Source: Marinobacterium aestuarii
GTDB lineage: Bacteria > Pseudomonadota > Gammaproteobacteria > Pseudomonadales > Balneatricaceae
Length of the DNA stretch: 64,000 nucleotides
Direction: 5' to 3'
Assembly (NCBI RefSeq): GCF_001651805.1
Contig: NZ_CP015839.1
Location: 1,798,001-1,862,000 of the forward strand
Shown: piece after piece, positions 46,027-54,040 of the stretch
Position numbering within the stretch: position 1 is the stretch's first letter
How the letters are laid out: every line of letters begins with the position of its first letter
Program-made: the position numbers and the translations under genes
Notes under the pieces: model-generated
Seen by the model: only the letters and a program-made list of their open reading frames with translations
Database searches by the model: none
Told to the model about the DNA's origin: nothing

Positions 46027-46599
46027 ATGCCCTACATCCATGACAATTTCGCCAGTTTCAAGGGGCTCGTGCGACTGCTGCTCACCGAGATGGGAGCGCG
46101 TGCTGGCCTGGACGGAGACTTTCGGCAGGTCGATTTCGCCAGAGTGGAGCGTCTGGTATTTGTCTGTCTCGGGAATATCTGCCGAAGTCCCTTTGGTGAA
46201 TGCGTGGCCCAGCGTCACGGTATCCCCAGTGCCGGTTTCGGCTTATCTACGACCACCGGTGTACCGGCCTTTGACCTCGGCGTGGAGACGGCGCTAGAGC
46301 GGGGGGTGGATATGCGCTCACATCTGACCACGGATTTTACCGACTTCAATGTGCTGGATACGGACCTGTTGCTGGTGATGGAGCTGCGCCACGCACAGCT
46401 GCTGAAAGGCATGCTGGGCGAAAGCAATGCGCAAATTGCGCTCCTTGGGAACTGGGCCCGGCCTCGGCGGTTACATATTCATGATCCTCATATACATGGC
46501 AAGGCCTATTTCGAACACTGCTATGCAATTATCGAGAATGCCACCGAGAACCTGATCAAACAGTACCTGGCGCACCGCTCGTTCAGGCCAAGGGAGTGA
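46027..46599 (+). CDS. Low-molecular-weight protein-tyrosine phosphatase
   Basis: A 190-residue Wzb-type phosphatase. The P-loop FVCLGNICRSPFGE gives Cys47 as nucleophile and Arg53; the general-acid Asp is in HIHDPHIHGK. It has ~40 residues before the catalytic core, more than Wzb. In capsule systems such enzymes dephosphorylate the Wzc-type tyrosine kinase and control chain length; no kinase gene is in the window. It is the only plus-strand gene inside the minus-strand cluster and converges on the ATP-grasp gene with 3 bases between stops. Confidence 0.9.
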   Translation: MPYIHDNFASFKGLVRLLLTEMGARAGLDGDFRQVDFARVERLVFVCLGNICRSPFGECVAQRHGIPSAGFGLSTTTGVPAFDLGVETALERGVDMRSHLTTDFTDFNVLDTDLLLVMELRHAQLLKGMLGESNAQIALLGNWARPRRLHIHDPHIHGKAYFEHCYAIIENATENLIKQYLAHRSFRPRE

Positions 46600-46602
46600 A
46601 TC

Positions 46603-47823
46603 TTAGCGGCGCATTAATTTGCGCGCCATGGCGGCCCAGTCGGCCAATAAGGGCTTGGGGTCTGACAGGCTGAAGATGTAGTAGCGCATCCTGGGATTGA
46701 AGTAACCGCCGATGAAACTCATCACCTCTTTGAATGGACTGAATCTCAGGCTTTTGTCCTTGATCTTGTGCGGCTGAAAGAGAATGCGAAACAAACGCTT
46801 GAGTTCGATCAGGGTATTGCGGCACTGGATGTCATCCCGTATCGGGTCCAGTGTTGCGGGCACCTGTCCCAGGCCCAGCACCTGGTAGCTGTACCAGCCG
46901 AAGGGGGCATTGGAATGGTACGCCAGTGGCAGGCTTCCCCAGAACCGTCCATTGATCTCCATCAGAACGGCGCGATCATTGTGTTCATCGTACCGGTATT
47001 CCACCATCGCCGGGCCTTCCCAGTCGAGCTTTCGCAATAAGGCGATCGACTTTTGCTGCAACGCAGGGTGCTGATCCAGCGGGACACCCGCACAGAGTGA
47101 CGAGAACCCGCCTTCGGGAGGCCATTCGTGGATGCGCTTATGCTGGAAGCGCAACAGAGCCTTTCCCCGGTGCATAAAGAAAAACTGGCCCAGGCCGTAA
47201 CCCGGACAGTACGCCTGAATCATCGGAAACCGGCCCAGCGGCTTGTAGCGCCCGAGCTGCTCGGCCAGCTCTCCGGCGTTGTGGCAGTAGATAATTTTTT
47301 CGATCACGAGACCCTGGCGCTGGCTATCCTGCATCACCGCGTGGGGGTTGCTCCACTTCAGAATCACCGGATAGCTGAGCGAGGGCGCGAGGTTGGACAG
47401 TTCCGTCAAATCACCGATGGTGTGGCTTTCGGGCGACAGGATGCCAACTTGGGCCGCAACGCAGGCGGTGCCCTGTTTGTCGAGCACCCTGTTGATCATC
47501 GTCTGGCTGGGAATCAGCGGTGTCAGTCCTTCCAGGCGGTCGCGACAGCGATTGAGGAACAGTATATCGGTCTCGGACACGCAGAGCAGGAAGCGAGCCC
47601 CCGTGATCCTGGCGACCCGGTTGAGAAACTCGATCTGCTGTGTTTCATCGCCCCCGGGCCAGAGGAAGCCTTCCCGCGCATAGCGCGACCGCAGCCCGAT
47701 CGAGCCTCTTGAACGCCCGATAGCGACCACGTGGCAGTGTCGTCGGCCCAGCTCCCGTATCAGGGACAGGCCGATCTGGGTATCGGTACCGAGAATAATG
47801 ATTTTGTCTTGCGCATCTTTCAT
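46603..47823 (-). CDS. ATP-grasp family ligase-like protein
   Basis: About 406 residues from the ATG at 47823 (MKDAQDKIIILGTDTQIGLS). It has an N-terminal Rossmann-like preATP-grasp fold, then the ATP-grasp core: YPVILKWSNPHAVMQ, DWEGPAMVEYRYDEHNDRAVLMEINGRFWGSLPLA with the metal-binding Glu/Asn. The family joins a carboxylate to an amine or other nucleophile; the substrate is unknown. An ATG at 47865 would make it overlap the upstream deacetylase gene and cannot be excluded. The context suggests attachment of an amino acid to the glycan. Confidence 0.85.
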   Translation of the reverse strand: MKDAQDKIIILGTDTQIGLSLIRELGRRHCHVVAIGRSRGSIGLRSRYAREGFLWPGGDETQQIEFLNRVARITGARFLLCVSETDILFLNRCRDRLEGLTPLIPSQTMINRVLDKQGTACVAAQVGILSPESHTIGDLTELSNLAPSLSYPVILKWSNPHAVMQDSQRQGLVIEKIIYCHNAGELAEQLGRYKPLGRFPMIQAYCPGYGLGQFFFMHRGKALLRFQHKRIHEWPPEGGFSSLCAGVPLDQHPALQQKSIALLRKLDWEGPAMVEYRYDEHNDRAVLMEINGRFWGSLPLAYHSNAPFGWYSYQVLGLGQVPATLDPIRDDIQCRNTLIELKRLFRILFQPHKIKDKSLRFSPFKEVMSFIGGYFNPRMRYYIFSLSDPKPLLADWAAMARKLMRR

Positions 47824-47852
47824 AAAGGGGGATATTGAACCTTTAGTGTGGG

Positions 47853-48845
47853 TCAGTAGGCCCATACCCAATCGTTGATCCGGTTGTGGAGTTTGCGGCC
47901 GATGCTGAACACTGAGGGGATCTGCACGAACGGTTGCTCCAGTTCCGACTTAAGCCAGGTTGTCCGTTGGTTGGCAAAGTTGACGGCGACAAAGTCCTGT
48001 TCGTATCGGTTGATGAACAGACACAACTTTTCCAGGCGCCTCTGGTTGACCCGGTTACGTGTCACCCGGGTGTATCTGAAGTCCGATTTCTTGATGAATT
48101 CAAACGGATGGGTCAGCAGTATGATCTGCTCAACGCCGGCTCTGCGTGCAGCCCAAAGCAAATGCCGCATTTCCGGCCAGGAGCAACTGGTGATCTGCAG
48201 TGACTTCTTGTGGGCGCCAAAGAGATTGCTGTCCCGGTAGGTAAACACCGGCAGTTCCATGACACCCTGTATGCGCCGCCGGCCTGAGTCCAGTTGCAGC
48301 TCCGGCTCGCCGGGTCGGAAAATGCCCAGGGCTATATTGGATGCCATGGGGATGCCAGCGTCGGACATGGCACGGTAGACGTTTAAATCGGCGCGCAGGC
48401 TGCCAGTGCGCAGCGCCAGCGGGCGGTGTCCGGCCCAGCGCTCAAAGATGTCGGCGCAGAGGGTGATGACGCGCAGAATCTCCTCGTACCTGCGCCCATC
48501 ACAGTTATCGTGGCGGGGGAACTGCTCGCGGCCCTGGGCAAAGCTCAGCCAGACTGGGTGGATATGCAACTGGGTGTCCTGGCCGGCACGCTGCAACTGC
48601 CTCACGACGCTGCGCATCGGTTCGTCGCCGAAGTAGAAGTAGTTGGCGCATTCGACAAAAAAGGTGGCGGTAATCTCGTAGCGGGCAAGGGTATCGAGAA
48701 GGAATTCGAGACCCTGTCGCTTGTTCCGGTCATGGCCATAGATGACTGGCTCGGCCAGGGGAGCATAGCGTTCTGGATCTTGAAAGTGGCCGGCAATGCT
48801 GAATTCGGTATCAACCGTGATACAGATCTGTGTCCGTGTCTGCAT
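47853..48845 (-). CDS. NodB-like polysaccharide deacetylase
   Basis: A 330-residue protein of the polysaccharide deacetylase superfamily. Motif 1 is ICITVDTEFS (Asp/Asp-Glu), motif 2 LHIHPVWLSF (metal His-x-His), motif 3 ALRTGSLRADLN. Late VFTYRD and ILLTHPFEFI fit the C-terminal part. No signal peptide, so it may act on cytoplasmic lipid-linked sugar. It lies between the ATP-grasp and PaaK-like genes, 2 bases from the latter. Confidence 0.85.
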   Translation of the reverse strand: MQTRTQICITVDTEFSIAGHFQDPERYAPLAEPVIYGHDRNKRQGLEFLLDTLARYEITATFFVECANYFYFGDEPMRSVVRQLQRAGQDTQLHIHPVWLSFAQGREQFPRHDNCDGRRYEEILRVITLCADIFERWAGHRPLALRTGSLRADLNVYRAMSDAGIPMASNIALGIFRPGEPELQLDSGRRRIQGVMELPVFTYRDSNLFGAHKKSLQITSCSWPEMRHLLWAARRAGVEQIILLTHPFEFIKKSDFRYTRVTRNRVNQRRLEKLCLFINRYEQDFVAVNFANQRTTWLKSELEQPFVQIPSVFSIGRKLHNRINDWVWAY

Positions 48846-48847
48846 GG

Positions 48848-50236
48848 TCAGGGACTCTGTTCGGTTGCGCCGGCGAGGCTAGGGTTTTCGCGGCACCGAT
48901 TTACAATGTACTTGAACTTGCCATTTTGTTCCACGGCGATGGCGGCTGTGTGCTGAATTGCAATCTCGGCATCACCGCCCACTACGTCGAGAAGTTTTGC
49001 CCTCAGGCCAGACTGATTGGGCTGCGCGCCGTCGCGGCAGACCAGCTTGAGTTCAAACTGTCGGGGGTTGTGCTGGATGAATTGAAACTGGGCCACCGCC
49101 GCGTCTTCCCGGACAATGTTACCGATGTAGGCGCCGTGAACCGGGGCGCCGTCCGTGGCGCGGAGCAGGTCGTTGGCGCGACCGATCACGTCCGTCAATA
49201 CCGGCAGCTGGCGTCCACAGGCGCAGGGTTCAGTGGAGAGAATTCCAATATCGCCGGTCCGGTATCGGATCATCGGGAAGGCTCGGGTCGCCATGTGGGT
49301 GACGACGATCTCACCCGGTGTGCCGGCGGCAACGGGGTTCTGCTGATCGTCAAGAATTTCGACGATGATGTCCTCGGCACTGATGTGCAGGCGTCCTTGC
49401 GGGCATTCGTGGGCGATAAAGCCCGCATCACGACTGCCATAGCCATTCGCTACGGGGGCTTTGAATACGTCTTCTATCAGCTGCCTCTGATGGTCGTAGA
49501 GCTTTTCAGCTGTGCAAAATATGACCTTGAGGGGGCCTGCGTTATAGTGACGTTTCTGTTGCCGTGCGGCCTCGGCCAGGAGCGATAGTATCGAGGGGTA
49601 ACCGTAGATCATGGCGGGCTGGTAGGCCTGGAGGCGGTCGAACAGGGCCATGAGCGCATCGCCCTGTAGATGTTTGGCGGGGAACAGACGCGATCGTATC
49701 AGCCGGTCACGGATCTGCCTGGCCAGACCCTGAGCACCGAGTTCGATGTCCGAGCCCCAGATAACGGCTTCGGGGTCTCCGATATCCAGGCCCCACCAGC
49801 GGGTTGCCCGCCATTTGGCGGCGATATCGTGGCTGATCCGTGCCCTGCCGACGGCAAACTCCAATGGCTGGCCGCTGGAGCCGGAGGTCTTCATAAACCT
49901 CACAGGCTGATCGGAATGGGAGAGCAGGCGGTCTCGATTCGCACGGATCAGCTCCTTGGTCAGGCAGGGGATACGCAGGAGTATCTCCGGGTCGCCAAAG
50001 CTGGAAGGCGAGAGTCCACAGGCCCTGAACTGGTCGGCATAATAAGGGTTGCTGGCATTTACGTCGGTCAGGAAGTGCTGCAGCTGTGTGTTACAACGGG
50101 TCTGGAGCACATCGCGGGTAAACCACTGGCTTTCTTCCAGCGCCTTTCTCAGTTGCACACTCTTGTGACCCTTCAGTCTTTCATGCAGGGGAAACAGGCA
50201 ATCGGCGACCAGCCGGGTGTAAAGGGATTGCGCCAT
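48848..50236 (-). CDS. PaaK/CapK-like adenylate-forming enzyme
   Basis: A 462-residue protein of the phenylacetate-CoA ligase superfamily: P-loop-like FMKTSGSSGQPLEFAVG, the substrate region MIYGYPSILSLLAEAARQQ, NGYGSRDAGFIAHECPQG, and the hinge IRYRTGDIGILSTEPCACGRQLP. CapK-type members occur in capsule clusters, where they may activate an acyl group for glycan modification. The start is 3 bases after the upstream glycosyltransferase gene stops. Confidence 0.9.
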   Translation of the reverse strand: MAQSLYTRLVADCLFPLHERLKGHKSVQLRKALEESQWFTRDVLQTRCNTQLQHFLTDVNASNPYYADQFRACGLSPSSFGDPEILLRIPCLTKELIRANRDRLLSHSDQPVRFMKTSGSSGQPLEFAVGRARISHDIAAKWRATRWWGLDIGDPEAVIWGSDIELGAQGLARQIRDRLIRSRLFPAKHLQGDALMALFDRLQAYQPAMIYGYPSILSLLAEAARQQKRHYNAGPLKVIFCTAEKLYDHQRQLIEDVFKAPVANGYGSRDAGFIAHECPQGRLHISAEDIIVEILDDQQNPVAAGTPGEIVVTHMATRAFPMIRYRTGDIGILSTEPCACGRQLPVLTDVIGRANDLLRATDGAPVHGAYIGNIVREDAAVAQFQFIQHNPRQFELKLVCRDGAQPNQSGLRAKLLDVVGGDAEIAIQHTAAIAVEQNGKFKYIVNRCRENPSLAGATEQSP

Positions 50237-50239
50237 GAC

Positions 50240-51394
50240 TCAGGTACGCCCAAAATTATGGTCATGGCGTCTGTTCCTGATCGCCGCAGCCGACTGTCCC
50301 TGGTAGAGGCGATGATAGCGCTCGGCCATGGTTGCAAGGCTGAAATTCTGCTCCGCCCGAAAACGGCTGTTAGTACCCTGTACGCGCAGTCGCTGCGGGT
50401 CCTCAATATACTGCCAGAGCGCCTCGGTAAGCTCTTCGACGTTGTCGTTTGCGGTAATCTCGCCATTGAATCCTGGCTCTACCAGTTCTCTCGCGCCGCC
50501 GACATCGGTGCTGATGACCGCCAGGCCCGAGGCCATGGACTCGAGAATGGTGTTGGATATCCCTTCGGCGAAGGAAGGTTGTACGTAGAGTGACAGGCTG
50601 GACATTACGTCTGGAATATTTTCGCTGGCGCCAGGTAGGGAAACCCGTGCCTCGATGTTGAGGGATTTGACCTGCGCGACGAGTTGCTGGCGGCAGGGGC
50701 CGTCCCCAACGATGGTAAGGCGTAGCCGGTCACTGCGACTGCCTGCCTTGTCCAGCAACTGTGCGAAGGCCCGAATCAGCAGCTGGTGATTCTTGACCTT
50801 GGCCAGGCGTCCAATGGAGCCGATGACCCATGTCTCTTCAGCCAATGGCGCTTGTGTGGCAGGGCGCCTGGGTTGAAAGCGGCTGATATCGACACCGTTG
50901 CAGATGCGTTCGATGCGCTTGGGTGAGATTCCCACTCGCTCAGTGAGGTAACGTTCGGTTTCAGCCGAAAGGGCGACGTAGCGGCTAATGAAGGGGCTGA
51001 ACAGCTTTCGAATGAGCGCTGGCTTCCTGCGGGTCCTGGCCGCCTCGGAGTCCCAGCCGTGTTCACCGTGTATCCGGACGGGCACGCCGGCCAGCCAGGC
51101 GATTGCCTGGCACTCGAGGGTATTCAGGTTTCGGGTATGGACGATGTCCGGGCGAAGCTCTCGAAGCAGGTCGTATAGCCGCTTGAGGTAGCCGATATCC
51201 TTACCGGGGGCTTTGTTCAGCGTGTGAATGGTGACGCCGTCGGCCTGAATTCTGCCGAAGAACTCGGGATTGTAGTCCGACAGGCAGAGGATGGAGTGTT
51301 GATACCCGGCGCTGGGAAGACAATTGAGAATGTTCACGATGCCGTTTTCCAGGCCACCGATGTCAAATCGAAATACGATATGGCAGATATGCAT
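50240..51394 (-). CDS. Family 4 glycosyltransferase, XrtA-associated (TIGR03088-like)
   Basis: A 384-residue GT-B enzyme. The N-terminus MHICHIVFRFDIGGLENGIV and VHTRNLNTLECQAIAWLAG, with HGEHGWD, are typical of the glycosyltransferases that accompany exosortase A loci. The donor-binding motif SFAEGISNTILESMASGLAV has the conserved Glu residues. It should act on a lipid-linked glycan at the inner membrane. Confidence 0.88.
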   Translation of the reverse strand: MHICHIVFRFDIGGLENGIVNILNCLPSAGYQHSILCLSDYNPEFFGRIQADGVTIHTLNKAPGKDIGYLKRLYDLLRELRPDIVHTRNLNTLECQAIAWLAGVPVRIHGEHGWDSEAARTRRKPALIRKLFSPFISRYVALSAETERYLTERVGISPKRIERICNGVDISRFQPRRPATQAPLAEETWVIGSIGRLAKVKNHQLLIRAFAQLLDKAGSRSDRLRLTIVGDGPCRQQLVAQVKSLNIEARVSLPGASENIPDVMSSLSLYVQPSFAEGISNTILESMASGLAVISTDVGGARELVEPGFNGEITANDNVEELTEALWQYIEDPQRLRVQGTNSRFRAEQNFSLATMAERYHRLYQGQSAAAIRNRRHDHNFGRT

Positions 51395-51414
51395 CGATGC
51401 GGTCCATTCTGTCT

Positions 51415-51579
51415 AGCAGCCTGTCGGACTTGGCCGGTCGTAGCGAGGGAAAGTCCGTTTTGAGGCAGTTTTTGGGCTCTTTTGAGGCGAATAGTGGTTC
51501 TATTTAACAAAAAAGAGTACGAAAAATGACCAGAGTTGCCTTTTCCGCAGTAGATCAGAGTTAAGTCCGACAGGCTGCT
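51415..51579. mobile_element. MITE-like element, 165 bp with perfect 17-bp terminal inverted repeats
   Basis: AGCAGCCTGTCGGACTT (51415-51431) is the exact reverse complement of AAGTCCGACAGGCTGCT (51563-51579). The interior (about 130 bases) has no ORF. The right 38 bases match the short element at 7691-7728 with three differences. No clear target-site duplication is seen. The ends recall transposon termini (possibly IS1182-like, from memory), so it is likely a non-autonomous element moved by a transposase elsewhere. The remaining 51580-51711 shows nothing. Confidence 0.85.
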
Positions 51580-51711
51580 TGCACGCTAAAAAGGCTTGTC
51601 AGTATTTAGAGATTAGTCTGGATGATGACTTTTCATAGCCAAACCGGCCAATACTTGGCCTCCGACTGCCCCTGTCGACGCCGGCGTGCTGCACGCTCGT
51701 ATCAAAAGCGT

Positions 51712-52827
51712 TCATTTAAAGTGGTCATTTTTCGTCTCAATGACCTGCTGGTAGGTGTTCAGCAGGTCCCTTTTCACCGAGTCCCAATGAAATTGCCGGC
51801 TAAATTCCAGCCCGGCAGTTTTCAGTCGGTCCCGCAGGTCATCATCTTCGAGTACACGCAGGGCGGCCGCTGCCAGCGTGGCGGGATCCTCCAGGTCCAC
51901 CAGTAGCGCCGTTTCCCCATCAGTGACCAGCTGAGGAATGCCGCCGGCACGGGTGGACACCACGGGCAGGGCGCTGCCAAGGGCTTCGATGATGGAATTG
52001 GGCGAGTTATCCACCCGGCTGGGGTTGAGCAGAAGGTCGGCCTGTCGGTACAGCTCGGCCACCTCCTGAGACGCCAGTCGACCGCGAAACTCCACCCGAT
52101 CAGCCACCCCCAGATCCTCTGCCAAGCACTGGAGTGCGGCCTGCTCAGGGCCTGAACCGGCGATCAGCAGCCGGACCCCGGGAAACCGCGCCTGCACGGC
52201 GGGAAGTGCCTGCAGGGCCAAATCGATGCCATAGATCAGCTCCAGGTTACGGGTAATGAGCATGATCGGCGCTCTGGAGGACGGTGAAACCCTGGGCTTT
52301 GCCGGGTTGGCTGGGAAAAAACGGGACGGGTCCAGGGTATTGGGAATGATGCATGTCGATAGCTGGTGCCTGGCGAACACTTCGGCAAGGAATCCCGAGG
52401 GCACCACGCAGGCGCTGGCACGGCGCAGCGTCGGTTGGATCCAAGGCCAGGCACGGTCGAAAAAAGTCGCGGCGTTACCCCCGCGGTAGTTGACGACGAT
52501 TGGGGTTCCTCTCAGGTAAGCGATCCAGATCGCGGGGGTTGCGAACAGGTACCAGGACCATCCCGAGTTGGCCATCAGGTGAGCTACGTCGGCGCGTCCG
52601 AGTCTGCACCAAAGCGCTCGAAGGTAGGGCAGCAGGCGAAACAGCGCCCGCAGCCCCCGCCAGCGGCCAATCCATGCCGGACGGTAGGGAGGGTTGACGG
52701 CGACCAGCGTGACCCGGGCTCCCTCTTGTTTCAGCAGGCGGCAGAGCTCCGCTGTCTGACTGGCCATTCCTCCGGCGGGAGGGGGTACCGGGCCAATCAC
52801 ACAGATCCGCAGGGCATCAAACGCCAT
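51712..52827 (-). CDS. Family 4 glycosyltransferase
   Basis: A 371-residue GT-B enzyme: ICVIGPVPPPAGGMASQTAEL at the start, VNYRGGNAATFFDRAWPWI, then APIMLITRNLELIYGIDLAL, RVEFRGRLASQEVAELYRQA and the donor motif RVDNSPNSIIEALGSALPVV. It overlaps the upstream gene (52817-54040) by 11 bases, so both are translated from one message. The sugar specificity is unknown. Confidence 0.92.
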   Translation of the reverse strand: MAFDALRICVIGPVPPPAGGMASQTAELCRLLKQEGARVTLVAVNPPYRPAWIGRWRGLRALFRLLPYLRALWCRLGRADVAHLMANSGWSWYLFATPAIWIAYLRGTPIVVNYRGGNAATFFDRAWPWIQPTLRRASACVVPSGFLAEVFARHQLSTCIIPNTLDPSRFFPANPAKPRVSPSSRAPIMLITRNLELIYGIDLALQALPAVQARFPGVRLLIAGSGPEQAALQCLAEDLGVADRVEFRGRLASQEVAELYRQADLLLNPSRVDNSPNSIIEALGSALPVVSTRAGGIPQLVTDGETALLVDLEDPATLAAAALRVLEDDDLRDRLKTAGLEFSRQFHWDSVKRDLLNTYQQVIETKNDHFK

Positions 52828-54040
52828 CAGTTTGGCAAGTCCCCGCGAGAGCCGCGTAAATGGGTGGGTATCGACCTACGCTTGCGACCCAGTTGCGCTC
52901 CTGTTCGACAAACTCGCGCCCTCGGACCACCAGCTTGTCGTAGGAGGCAGTATTGCGGAACATCGATTCGATGGCGTTTGCCAAGGCGGCCGGATTGTTA
53001 GCGGCGAACAGGTAGCCGTTCTCCCCGTGGGTTATTAGCTCCCTGTGCCCGCCCACGTCGGAGGCCAGTACCGGCTTGCCCTGTGCCATGGCCTCCATGG
53101 GTTTGAGGGGGGTCACCAGTTCAGTCAGGCGCATGGATTTGCGGGGATAGACCAGAGCGTCCAACACACTGTAATAGCTGGCGACCTGCTGGTGGGGTAC
53201 TCTTCCGGTGAAGATGATCCGGTCATTGACGCCCAGGTCACAGGCCAGCTGTTTGAGAAAGGTTTCCTGGGGGCCGCCACCCACCAGAAGCACCCGCAGG
53301 TTCGGCAGGGTGGCGCGCAGTTGGTCGACGGCCTGAATCAGAATATCCAGGCCTTCGTATTCGTAGAAGGAGCCGATAAAGCCGATGACAGGCTGGTCAA
53401 TCAGGCCATGCAGTTGAAGGATTTCCGCGGATTTTCCGGTCAGCAGCGGAAACTGCTCCAGATCGACTGCATTGGGGATGGTGGTGATGCGTTGTGCCGG
53501 CACCCCCCTGGCGATGATATCTTGCCGCAGGCCCTGGCAGATGCAGGTCACAGCGTCGGCGCGCTTGAGAACATGGGTTTCAAGTGCACGGGTGAGACGG
53601 TAGCGCATTCCGCCTTCGGAGCTGGTGCCAAGGTTGACGGCAGCGTCCTCCCAGAATGCCCGTACCTCGTAAACCAGTGGCAGACCGGCTTTTCGCGCGG
53701 CCTGCAGGGCGGCAATTCCGTTGAGGGCCGGCGAGTGGGCGTGGATGATATCCGGCCGTTCTCGGTCGATAACCTCCGCGATCCTGCGGCTCAATACTGG
53801 AATGATGGCCAATTGACTGACAAAGGGTACCGCTTTTATCCAACCGGGTACGTCTTTACAGCGGTAAAAGTCCAGACCCTCCACCTGCTCTTTTGACGCG
53901 GCGGCGCTTCCCTGTTTGGGGCTGGTCAAGTGACAGGTTTGCAGTCCCTGAACACGCTGGTTTTCCAGGATGGCACGACTGCGAAACGTATAGCCGCTGT
54001 GCAAGGGGATGGAATGGTCAAAAATGTGCAGTATCTTCAT
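52817..54040 (-). CDS. Family 4 glycosyltransferase, exosortase A-associated (TIGR04063-like)
   Basis: A 407-residue GT-B protein. The start MKILHIFDHSIPLHSGYTFRS and the central YEVRAFWEDAAVNLGTSSEG are characteristic of the Daro_2409-type enzymes found with exosortase A. Later GFIGSFYEYEGLDILIQAV and VYPRKSMRLTELVTPLKPMEAM supply the donor site. It overlaps the amidotransferase gene by 4 bases. Confidence 0.9.
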   Translation of the reverse strand: MKILHIFDHSIPLHSGYTFRSRAILENQRVQGLQTCHLTSPKQGSAAASKEQVEGLDFYRCKDVPGWIKAVPFVSQLAIIPVLSRRIAEVIDRERPDIIHAHSPALNGIAALQAARKAGLPLVYEVRAFWEDAAVNLGTSSEGGMRYRLTRALETHVLKRADAVTCICQGLRQDIIARGVPAQRITTIPNAVDLEQFPLLTGKSAEILQLHGLIDQPVIGFIGSFYEYEGLDILIQAVDQLRATLPNLRVLLVGGGPQETFLKQLACDLGVNDRIIFTGRVPHQQVASYYSVLDALVYPRKSMRLTELVTPLKPMEAMAQGKPVLASDVGGHRELITHGENGYLFAANNPAALANAIESMFRNTASYDKLVVRGREFVEQERNWVASVGRYPPIYAALAGTCQTDGV

